Assembly: GCA_913055965.1 (NCBI GenBank)
Contig: CAJXKX010000066.1
Location: 1-8,365 of the forward strand
Reading direction: 5' to 3'
DNA: 8,365 nucleotides
Origin: an uncultured Roseovarius sp.
GTDB taxonomy: Bacteria > Pseudomonadota > Alphaproteobacteria > Rhodobacterales > Rhodobacteraceae
Part shown: one piece after another, positions 1-5,691 of the stretch
Layout: each line of letters opens with the position of its first letter
Numbering within the stretch: the stretch's first letter is position 1
Made by a program: the position numbers and the translations under genes
The notes under the pieces: model-generated
Database searches by the model: none
What the model was told of the DNA's origin: nothing
What the model saw: the letters and a program-made list of their open reading frames with translations, nothing else

Positions 1-203
1 TGCTCGACGCGGGCGGCAGGCAGGGGCATATCCTGTCGCCGCTGCCGGACGAGGCCGGGCCGGTGCGCACGGTCAGCGTCTCGGCGCGCAGCGCCGGGCT
101 TGCCGATGCGCTTTCGACCGCCGCCTGCCTGATGCCCGATGCAGAGGCGGTGGCCGCGATGGTCGCGCGGTTCGCCGGGGCCCGGATCGAGGCGCTGGGC
201 TGA
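1..203 (+). CDS. apbE: FAD:protein FMN transferase (ApbE family), C-terminal end only
   Basis: The frame is open from the window edge (first complete codon at 3) to TGA at 201-203, giving the last 66 residues of a longer protein. The segment GHILSP, then a beta-strand-like TVSVSA, then ADALSTAACLM matches the C-terminal end of ApbE proteins. There a His-Ile-x-x-Pro stretch precedes the conserved D-A-x-x-T motif, whose Asp and Thr bind Mg2+. ApbE enzymes transfer FMN from FAD to Thr/Ser of redox proteins such as Nqr/Rnf subunits, usually in the periplasm. The usual D-P-x-T-G after the His is degraded here (SPLPDEAG). NosX, an ApbE relative of the nitrous-oxide reductase cluster, is a possible alternative, but the upstream genes are outside the window. 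It is the only plus-strand gene seen. Confidence 0.72.
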   Translation, partial: LDAGGRQGHILSPLPDEAGPVRTVSVSARSAGLADALSTAACLMPDAEAVAAMVARFAGARIEALG

Positions 204-208
204 CCGGC

Positions 209-514
209 TCAGCCCTCGCGCCGCGCGCCGCGCCCCGGGATCAGCCACCCGGCCCCCAGCCCCGTGACGAGACCGAGCACGGTCAGGGTGGCCAGCACCA
301 TGCGGATGTGATCGAGCAGCGCACCGAGATCGCCACAGCCGCCCGTGGCGCAGGCAGCCTGCGCGGCGCTGTAAAGCCCCTGCAGCGCCAGAAGGCACGC
401 GACCGCGATCCCGAAAGCCGGCACCACGGCACGGCGCCCCCCCAGCACGAGCGGCAGCGCGGTGGCCACGGCAACCCCCGCGAACCAGAAGAATCCCAGG
501 AAGATCAAGCCCAT
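209..514 (-). CDS. Small membrane protein with three predicted helices, unknown function
   Basis: This 101-residue protein is not recognised. The frame stays open upstream to 664, but the ATG at 514 is preferred. It has a good AGGGG ribosome site about 6-8 bases upstream, a hydrophobic segment starts right there, and the longer reading would run into the stress-protein gene. Hydrophobic segments lie at about residues 2-24, 29-52 and 70-92. The loop between the second and third holds two cysteines five residues apart (Cys55, Cys60), and the C-terminus is short and basic (RGARRE), probably cytoplasmic. It converges on the apbE-like gene with only 5 bases between stop codons. An Fnr/Crp-type palindrome 68-81 bases upstream of the start suggests oxygen- or nitrogen-oxide-responsive expression. 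That regulation is inferred. Confidence 0.7.
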   Translation of the reverse strand: MGLIFLGFFWFAGVAVATALPLVLGGRRAVVPAFGIAVACLLALQGLYSAAQAACATGGCGDLGALLDHIRMVLATLTVLGLVTGLGAGWLIPGRGARREG

Positions 515-581
515 TGCATCCCCTTTCGGCGCGCGCGACCCGGCGCTCCGCCCGCCATGCCACACCGCGCCCGGCCCGGCA

Positions 582-595
582 TTGACGATGGTCAA
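582..595 (-). promoter_or_regulatory. Fnr/Crp-type inverted repeat TTGAC-N4-GTCAA
   Basis: The sequence TTGAC, four bases (GATG on the plus strand), then GTCAA is a perfect 5-bp inverted repeat with the 4-base spacing of Fnr-family operators (Fnr consensus TTGAT-N4-ATCAA; variants with C/G at the inner position are used by related regulators). Its centre (588.5) lies about 74 bases upstream of the small membrane gene's ATG at 514. A class II start site 41.5 bases downstream would leave a leader of about 33 bases. No clear -10 box is visible. It sits in a true intergenic gap, 39 bases beyond the stress-protein stop codon. Confidence 0.5.
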
Positions 596-615
596 ACGCG
601 CGCGCGGCCCGGCGA

Positions 616-632
616 CGGCCGGACAGCGGCCG
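616..632 (-). repeat. GC-rich hairpin just after the stress-protein stop codon
   Basis: CGGCCG at 616-621 and again at 627-632 can pair across a 5-base loop. The hairpin begins one base after the TGA of the universal stress protein gene. There is no clear T-run behind it, so an intrinsic terminator cannot be claimed. It may only mark or stabilise a transcript end, and palindromic hexamers of this kind are common in GC-rich DNA. Confidence 0.3.
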
Positions 633-633
633 C

Positions 634-1488
634 TCAGCGGATCAGCACCACCGGCACCTTGCACGAGCGCATCATCTCGGTCGTGGTCGAGCCGATGACC
701 AGGCTGCGGATGCGGCTGTGGCCATAGGCCCCCATCACCAGCATGTCGACACCCTCGGTCTCGACCAGCTTGCCCAGCACCTCCTCGGGGCGGCCCTCGA
801 CGATCCGCGTGGCCGCCTCATGCCCCGCCGCCGCAAGCTGCGCCCGTGCATCCTCGAGCCCCTTGCGATGCCCTGCGCTGTCCGCGCCGATGGTCACAAG
901 CTCGATCTCCAGATCGGCAAAGAGCGGGCTGCGGGCGATGTGATCCACCGCCTTCATCGCCGACACACCGCCGTCATAGGCGACCATCACCTTCTCAATG
1001 GGCTTGAAGGCACGGGCGGCAACGAAGACCGGCTTGTGGCTGGCGCGCACGATCCGCTCCAGGTTCGATCCGAGGTGCCCCTTGGCGAAATCCGCCGCCT
1101 CGCCGCGCTTGCCGATCAGGATCACGCGCGCGTCCTTCTCGACCTCGGCCACCGTCTCGACGATATCGCCGTGGCGCAGCCGCGTGGTGATCTCGTTGAC
1201 CTCGGCCTTTTCCAGAATGGCGCGGGCATCCTCGAGGATCGCCCGCCCGCGATGCGCCACCAGCTTGGCGCGCTGCTCGTCGAGCGCCGCCAGTTCCTCC
1301 AGCAGCGCCGAGCGCGCGCCCAGCCTGATCGACCCCGAAAGGTCCGCCTGTTCCGCCCCCTCGCGCCGTCCCAGGACGTGCAACAGTTCCACCGGCGCGC
1401 CGGTGCGCTGCGCGATCCACGCCGCATGCTCGCAGACCGAGGCCGAATAGATCGAGCCATCCACCAGAGCGATCACCTTGTCCGTCAT
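634..1488 (-). CDS. Universal stress protein, tandem two-domain UspA family
   Basis: The 284-residue protein contains two Usp folds. Domain 1 (about residues 3-157) opens with KVIALVDGS and ends with KPVFVAAR. Domain 2 (about 165-284) opens with KVMVAYDGG and ends with VPVVLIR. Domain 2 keeps the ATP-binding signature G-x2-G-x9-G-S/T at 253-267 (GAYGHS...IGST). Domain 1 has a related but off-spacing G-x2-G-x10-G-S at 126-141, so nucleotide binding may be limited to domain 2. ATG 1488 has a GGAGG ribosome site 7 bases upstream. The gene begins 13 bases after the SulP transporter stop on the same strand, so the two are probably co-transcribed. Tandem Usps are cytoplasmic stress or energy-state proteins. 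A role in regulating the neighbouring transporter is plausible from context only. Confidence 0.93.
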   Translation of the reverse strand: MTDKVIALVDGSIYSASVCEHAAWIAQRTGAPVELLHVLGRREGAEQADLSGSIRLGARSALLEELAALDEQRAKLVAHRGRAILEDARAILEKAEVNEITTRLRHGDIVETVAEVEKDARVILIGKRGEAADFAKGHLGSNLERIVRASHKPVFVAARAFKPIEKVMVAYDGGVSAMKAVDHIARSPLFADLEIELVTIGADSAGHRKGLEDARAQLAAAGHEAATRIVEGRPEEVLGKLVETEGVDMLVMGAYGHSRIRSLVIGSTTTEMMRSCKVPVVLIR

Positions 1489-1501
1489 GGCTTGTCCTCC
1501 C

Positions 1502-2992
1502 TCAGTGCGACATCAGGGTGTCGATGGCACCCGGCTTGTCATGCACCGCCAGCTTGTCGACGATCGTCTCCGAAGCCGCGTTCATGCCCCGGATCTCCAC
1601 CTCGGCACCGTCACGGCGGAACTTCAGCACCGCCATGTCGAGCGCCTGCACCGAGGAGATATCCCAGATATGCGCCGCGCTCACGTCTATCACGACCCTG
1701 TCCAGCGCCTCCTTGAAATCGAAGGCATTCATGAAATCCTCAACCGACCCGTAGAACAATTGCCCCTCGATCCGGTAAGTCCGCACGCGCCCATCCTTTG
1801 ACGCCTCGCTCGTGACCCGGAACAGCTGCGCGATCTTGCCGGCAAAGAAGATGCCCGACAACAGCACCCCCACCAGCACCCCGATGGCAAGGTTATGGGT
1901 ATAGACCACCGTGACCACCGTCGCGACCATCACGATAGACGACGAGCGCGGATGCTCGCGCAGGTTCTTGATCGACGACCACGAGAAGGTGCCGACCGAG
2001 ACCATGATCATGATCGCCACCAGCGCGGCCATCGGGATGATGCTCACCAGATCGCCCAGCCCCACCACCATGATCAGCAGGAACACCCCGGCGGCAAAGC
2101 TCGACAGCCGCCCGCGCCCGCCGGATTTGACGTTGATGATCGACTGCCCGATCATCGCGCATCCCGCCATCCCGCCGATGAATCCGGTCGCGGTGTTGGC
2201 GATCCCCTGCCCCACGCATTCCTGGTTGCGGCTCGATCTCGTGTCGGTCAGATCGTCCACGATGTTCTGGGTCATCAGGCTCTCGAGCAGCCCCACCACC
2301 GCCACGGCCACCGAATAGGGAAAGATGATCGCGAGCGTCTCGAAGCCGAGCGGGATATCGGGGATCAGGAAGACCGGCAGCGTATCGGGCAGCGCCCCCA
2401 TGTCGCCCACGGTGCGCACATCGAGCCCGAGCCCCACGACCAGCGCGGTCAGCACCGCGATGGTCACGAGCGGCGAAGGGATCGCCGTGGTCACGAGCGG
2501 CAGAAGGTAGATGATCGCAAGCCCGCCTGCCACCAGCGCATAGGTGATCCACGTCACCGTGCGCGGATCGAGTTCGGGCAACTGCGCAAGAAAGATCAGG
2601 ATCGCCAGCGCGTTGACGAAACCGGTCATCACCGATTTCGACACGTAACGCATGACAAAGCCGAGCCGCAGAAGGCCCGCCCCGATCTGCAGCAGCCCCG
2701 CAAGCACCGTCGCCGCAAGCAGGTATTCCAGCCCGTGATCCCTGACCAGCGTCACCATCAGCACCGCCGTCGCGGCGGTCGCCGCCGAGATCATGCCGGG
2801 CCGCCCGCCGGTGATCGCGGTGATCACCGCGATCGAGAAACTGGCGTAGAGCCCGACCTTGGGGTCCACCCCCGCGATGATCGAAAAGGCGATCGCCTCG
2901 GGGATGAGCGCAAGCGCCACGACCAGACCTGCAAGCAGGTCGCCGCGCATGTTGCCGAGCCACTGGGCGCGGTAGGCATCGAGTGAGATCAT
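1502..2992 (-). CDS. SulP family inorganic anion transporter with C-terminal STAS domain (BicA-like)
   Basis: From the ATG at 2992 the protein has 496 residues. The N-terminal transmembrane region opens with the SulP signature LIPEAIAFSIIAGVDPKVGL (about 29-48). The inner-membrane core includes NQECVGQGIANT (256-267) and GCAMIGQSIINVKSGGR (277-293). A STAS domain follows at about 403-485, with GQLFYGS at its start and WDISS at the usual phospho-site position. SulP proteins import sulfate, bicarbonate or organic anions. The GQSIINVKSGG variant recalls BicA-type bicarbonate transporters, but the substrate is inferred. The start is uncertain: in-frame GTG codons at 3010 (weak AGGA 9 bases upstream) and 3052 would add 6 or 20 residues. 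I prefer ATG 2992 because homology begins there (ISLDAYRAQWLGNMRGD), although no strong ribosome site precedes it. Confidence 0.93.
   Translation of the reverse strand: MISLDAYRAQWLGNMRGDLLAGLVVALALIPEAIAFSIIAGVDPKVGLYASFSIAVITAITGGRPGMISAATAATAVLMVTLVRDHGLEYLLAATVLAGLLQIGAGLLRLGFVMRYVSKSVMTGFVNALAILIFLAQLPELDPRTVTWITYALVAGGLAIIYLLPLVTTAIPSPLVTIAVLTALVVGLGLDVRTVGDMGALPDTLPVFLIPDIPLGFETLAIIFPYSVAVAVVGLLESLMTQNIVDDLTDTRSSRNQECVGQGIANTATGFIGGMAGCAMIGQSIINVKSGGRGRLSSFAAGVFLLIMVVGLGDLVSIIPMAALVAIMIMVSVGTFSWSSIKNLREHPRSSSIVMVATVVTVVYTHNLAIGVLVGVLLSGIFFAGKIAQLFRVTSEASKDGRVRTYRIEGQLFYGSVEDFMNAFDFKEALDRVVIDVSAAHIWDISSVQALDMAVLKFRRDGAEVEIRGMNAASETIVDKLAVHDKPGAIDTLMSH
2813..2834. repeat. Perfect 22-base palindrome inside the SulP gene
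   Basis: The arms GATCGCGGTGA and TCACCGCGATC pair perfectly around a central TGATCA. It lies in codons for an I-A-V-I-T-A-I stretch, whose preferred codons (ATC, GCG, GTG, ACC) are nearly self-complementary. The symmetry may therefore come from coding, and no function is claimed. Confidence 0.6.
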
Positions 2993-3094
2993 GAACAAGT
3001 TATCCGTCACCGGCGCGCATCCTGTTGCCTGCGGCCGGTCGTGCCCGCGCACGTTTGTCTGTCGTTATCCGGCGGATCGGCGGCCGGAAGAGCC

Positions 3095-3114
3095 ACCCGG
3101 CCGCGCGGCCGGGT
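3095..3114. repeat. Perfect 20-base GC palindrome in the ABC operon-SulP gap
   Basis: ACCCGGCCGCGCGGCCGGGT is its own reverse complement and would form an 8-bp stem with a 4-base loop in RNA. It lies 79 bases past the last ABC gene and about 100 bases before the SulP start. On the minus strand it is followed by GGCTCTTCC, not a proper T-run. It could be a transcript-end or boundary hairpin, or a dimeric protein site upstream of SulP. Neither is shown. Confidence 0.5.
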
Positions 3115-3167
3115 CCGGGGTTGCTGCGTCGCGGCATAGCCGCTGCCATGCCGGCGCGCAACCCGCG

Positions 3168-3192
3168 CGCGCGCATGGCAGCCATGCGCGCG
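3168..3192 (-). terminator. 12-bp perfect hairpin directly after the ATPase F stop codon
   Basis: CGCGCGCATGGC (3168-3179) is the exact reverse complement of GCCATGCGCGCG (3181-3192), with one base between, so about 11 stable pairs around a 3-base loop are possible. The hairpin abuts the TGA at 3193-3195 that ends the ABC operon. No T-run follows on the minus strand, so this is probably a 3'-end-stabilising structure or part of a factor-dependent terminator rather than a classic intrinsic terminator. Confidence 0.4.
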
Positions 3193-4158
3193 TCATTCGG
3201 CGAGGTGACAGGCCACGCGCGTCTCGCCGATGCGGCGCATCTCGGGGCGCTCGGTGCGGCACCGCCCGACGGCCAGCGGGCAGCGCGGGTGAAAGGCGCA
3301 GCCCGGCGGCGGGTTGATGGCGTCGGGGATCTCGCCCTTGGGCGGATCGACCTCGCGGCCATAGGCATCCATCCGCGGCGCGGCATCGAACAGCATCCGC
3401 GTATAGGGGTGCTTGGGGTCCGAAAACAGCCGGTCGCGCGGCGCTTCCTCGACCAGCCGCCCCAGGTAGAGCACACCGATCACGTCGGCCATGTGCCGCA
3501 CCACCGTCAGGTCATGGCTGATGAACAGGTAGGTGAGGCCGAACTCCTCGCGCAGGTCCGACATGAGGTTGAGCACCTGGCTCTGCACCGACACGTCGAG
3601 CGCCGATGTCGGCTCGTCGCAGACGATGATGCGCGGCTCGGACGACAGCGCCCGGGCGATGCAGATGCGCTGCCGTTGCCCGCCCGAGAACTCGTGCGGA
3701 TATTTGCCCGCATCCGCCGCCGACAGCCCCACCTGCTCCAGCAGGCGCTCGGCCAGCCCCTCGGTCTTGCCGCCGCGCGCGGCGACCGGCTCGGCGATGA
3801 TATCACGCACCCGCCAGCGCGGGTTGAGGCTGGCGTAAGGGTCCTGGAAAATCATCTGGATATCGGCGCGCACGGCGTCGATCTTCCTGGCATCGGTCTC
3901 GCTGGCAAGGTCCACGCCCTCGATCTCGACCATGCCCTCCGAGGGCGGCACAAGACCCACGATGATCTTGCCGATGGTGGATTTGCCCGACCCGCTCTCG
4001 CCGACCAGAGCGTAGACACTGTTTTCCGCCACCTCGAAACTCACCTCCGACACGGCGGTCAAGAGCGCGCGCGGCACCCGCTCGATCACCCGGTTGAGCC
4101 AGGGTTTCGAGACGTCGAAAATGCGGGTGAGATTATGCACCTTGATGATCGGGCTCAT
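3193..4158 (-). CDS. Peptide/opine/nickel-type ABC importer ATPase, second subunit (DppF/OppF-like)
   Basis: This 321-residue ATPase is complete. Walker A is GESGSGKS (53-60), the Q-loop is IFQDP (Gln105), the ABC signature is FSGGQRQR (157-164), Walker B is IIVCDE (177-182) and the H-loop is ISHD (His215). The oligopeptide-transporter C-terminal region follows (HPYT at 250-253, then PPPGCAFHPRCP). Four cysteines (287, 293, 300, 317) have the arrangement linked to a [4Fe-4S] cluster in some Dpp/Opp ATPases. It should pair with the upstream ATPase on the cytoplasmic face of the permeases. ATG 4158 overlaps the previous gene's TGA as ATGA and has an AGAGG site 7 bases upstream. The frame is open further upstream to 4254, but that part lies wholly within the neighbouring gene and lacks homology. 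Last gene of the operon. Confidence 0.96.
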   Translation of the reverse strand: MSPIIKVHNLTRIFDVSKPWLNRVIERVPRALLTAVSEVSFEVAENSVYALVGESGSGKSTIGKIIVGLVPPSEGMVEIEGVDLASETDARKIDAVRADIQMIFQDPYASLNPRWRVRDIIAEPVAARGGKTEGLAERLLEQVGLSAADAGKYPHEFSGGQRQRICIARALSSEPRIIVCDEPTSALDVSVQSQVLNLMSDLREEFGLTYLFISHDLTVVRHMADVIGVLYLGRLVEEAPRDRLFSDPKHPYTRMLFDAAPRMDAYGREVDPPKGEIPDAINPPPGCAFHPRCPLAVGRCRTERPEMRRIGETRVACHLAE

Positions 4159-5147
4159 GCCTCGGCCTCTTGCTTGGCGTCTCGGGGCAGCGGGAACCAG
4201 CAGGCGGCGCGCCCGTCGCAGCGCTCCAGCGTCGGGCCCGGCTCCTCGCGGCAACGCGGCTGCGCCCGCTCGCAGCGCGGGGAAAAGGCGCAGCCGGGCG
4301 GCAGGTTGCCGAGGCGCGGCATCGCGCCGGGGATCTGCCGCAGCCGCGCGCGGCCCTGGCTCGCCAGCGGGGTCGAGGCCATGAGACCGGCGGTATAGGG
4401 GTGGCGCGCGCGCCCCAGCACCTCGCGTACCGGGCCAAGCTCTCCCAGCCGCCCGGCATACATCACCGCGCCGCGGTCGGCGGCCTCGGCGATGACGCCC
4501 ATGTCATGCGTGACCAGCATCACCGCCACGCCCCGCTCGCGGCAGAGCCGTTTGAGCAGCACGATGATCTGCGCCTGCACAGAGACATCGAGCGCGGTGG
4601 TGGGCTCGTCGGCGATCACCAGATCAGGCTCGGCGCAGAGCGCCAGCGCGATCACCACCCGCTGCCGCATCCCGCCCGAGAACTCGTGCGGATAGCTGCC
4701 CATCCGCTGGCTCGCTGCCGGTATGCCCACCTCGTCAAGCGCCGCCACGGCGCGGCGGCGGGCCTCGGACTGGCTCACGTCGAGATGCTCAATGATCGTC
4801 TCGGCCAGCTGATCGCCCACGGTCAGCAGCGGGTTGAGCGAGGTCAGCGGGTCCTGAAAGATCATCCCCATCCGCTTGCCCCGCAGCCGCCGCAGCGCCT
4901 CGCCGCGCAGGCTGTGCACCGGCTGGCCGCTCAGCAGCACCTCACCCGAGGTGATCCGCGCGGGCGGATCGAGAAGGCCGATCACCGCATTGCCGGTCAT
5001 GGATTTTCCGGCCCCGGATTCGCCCACCACGCCCAGGATCTCGCCCGCCGCAATATCGTAGCTCACGTGATCCACAGGCCGCAGGACGCCATGCCGCGTG
5101 GGGATTTCCACGACGAGGTCGCGGACGGAGAGGATGGGGGTGGTCAT
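4155..5147 (-). CDS. Peptide/opine/nickel-type ABC importer ATPase, first subunit (DppD/OppD-like)
   Basis: The 330-residue ATPase has Walker A GESGAGKS (42-49), Q-loop IFQDP (Gln98), signature FSGGMRQR (156-163), Walker B LVIADE (176-181) and His214 in the H-loop (VTHD). The FSGGM signature and the C-terminal HPYT plus LPPGCAFSPRC block are typical of the OppD/DppD group. Cysteines 286, 292, 299 and 316 repeat exactly the C-x5-C-x6-C-x16-C spacing of the second ATPase. Cys310 is extra. The ATG at 5147 overlaps the TGA of the HEPN-like gene (ATGA). The nearest GAGGAG lies about 12 bases upstream, inside that gene, a rather long spacing, so translation is probably coupled to the HEPN-like gene. 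Its TGA overlaps the next ATPase start in the same way. Confidence 0.96.
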   Translation of the reverse strand: MTTPILSVRDLVVEIPTRHGVLRPVDHVSYDIAAGEILGVVGESGAGKSMTGNAVIGLLDPPARITSGEVLLSGQPVHSLRGEALRRLRGKRMGMIFQDPLTSLNPLLTVGDQLAETIIEHLDVSQSEARRRAVAALDEVGIPAASQRMGSYPHEFSGGMRQRVVIALALCAEPDLVIADEPTTALDVSVQAQIIVLLKRLCRERGVAVMLVTHDMGVIAEAADRGAVMYAGRLGELGPVREVLGRARHPYTAGLMASTPLASQGRARLRQIPGAMPRLGNLPPGCAFSPRCERAQPRCREEPGPTLERCDGRAACWFPLPRDAKQEAEA

Positions 5148-5680
5148 TCTTGGAAGAAACTCCTCGCGTGTTCGCAGAAACGATCACCGAACTGTCTGGA
5201 GTAATTTCGAAAGTTACGAACCTTTTGGAGTGTCAACGCATAAGGTTGTCCATTGAGAGTGATCGCATTTCCATGCGCGGCACGGTTCCGAATTTGATTG
5301 ATAGCATCTAGTTTAGTTACAACTGTTCGGTTTGCACAATTCCTCCAGCTCAAATCGTTCAACACGTCCTCGACGCCAAGCACCAAAAATGCACCCCGAA
5401 TTTTCTCTGTGCTTGTCGTGTGCGGTCTTTTAAGTTGCTTCCTTACCTTCTCTAAATGATTTGGATCGAAGTCGCTATAAGCAAGGTTCACGCAATCATC
5501 GAACACATCCGCGATATAAGTCTCAAGAAGCGACGCCAGAGTTACCATGGCTGCTCGATTGAGAGCTTCGCCGATGCGTTGTTGATCATCATTCAACGGT
5601 GGTGCACCGCGACCACCGCCATGCAAGTTTTCACGCGCTGCGATCACTTCATCTACGGGGCTCAAGTTGAGTATAGGCAC
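5144..5680 (-). CDS. HEPN-domain protein (RiboL-PSP-HEPN-like putative RNase) inserted in the ABC operon
   Basis: The 178-residue protein is unrelated to transport. Residues about 38-66 (NRAAMVTLASLLETYIADVF) look like the first long helix of RiboL-PSP/MAE_28990-type HEPN proteins. Residues 131-136 are R-N-R-A-A-H followed by Gly, the R-N-x3-H catalytic motif of HEPN ribonucleases. Two basic/aromatic helices close the protein (VRNFRNYSRQFGDRFCEHARSFF). The start is GTG 5680, with GAGGTGA (5685-5691) as ribosome site. It starts 4 bases after permease C ends and its TGA overlaps the ATPase D start. Base composition is foreign: 38-50% G+C in counted 60-base lines against 68% in the adjacent permease line, with TTA, AGA, CTA and AAA codons. 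No nucleotidyltransferase antitoxin is next to it. The family assignment rests on motif and helix pattern; RNase activity and a defence or toxin role are inferred. Confidence 0.75.
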   Translation of the reverse strand: MPILNLSPVDEVIAARENLHGGGRGAPPLNDDQQRIGEALNRAAMVTLASLLETYIADVFDDCVNLAYSDFDPNHLEKVRKQLKRPHTTSTEKIRGAFLVLGVEDVLNDLSWRNCANRTVVTKLDAINQIRNRAAHGNAITLNGQPYALTLQKVRNFRNYSRQFGDRFCEHARSFFQE

Positions 5681-5684
5681 CTGA

Positions 5685-5691
5685 TCACCTC
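5685..5691 (-). promoter_or_regulatory. Ribosome binding site deciding the GTG start of the HEPN-like gene
   Basis: GAGGTGA on the minus strand contains the stop codon of permease C (its TGA) and ends 4 bases before the GTG at 5680; the GAGGT core is 6 bases away. This supports GTG 5680 over internal Met codons and couples the gene to termination of permease C. In an uninterrupted operon the same site would have served ATPase D (inference). Confidence 0.7.

Noticed and set aside
718..1716. 332-codon plus-strand open frame opposite the stress protein
   Set aside because: It is antisense to an intact Usp with both domains and crosses into SulP. The product is Arg/His/Pro-rich without recognisable domains.
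1895..2986. Long plus-strand open frame opposite the SulP gene
   Set aside because: The product is a His/Arg/Asp-rich low-complexity string with no family likeness. It mirrors the minus-strand gene, as expected in GC-rich DNA with biased third positions.
3050..3075. Promoter for the SulP gene in the less GC-rich patch
   Set aside because: The minus-strand patch ATAACGACAGACAAACGT lacks a recognisable -35/-10 pair with proper spacing, so no promoter was called.
3025..4398. 457-codon plus-strand open frame opposite the second ATPase
   Set aside because: The translation shows the typical antisense His/Arg/Leu pattern and runs across two minus-strand ATPases with full motif sets. No ribosome site or conserved motif was seen.
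5144..5680. Two-gene HEPN-MNT toxin-antitoxin module
   Set aside because: No nucleotidyltransferase gene (GSxxxG...D-x-D) lies next to the HEPN-like gene. Both neighbours are ordinary ABC importer genes.
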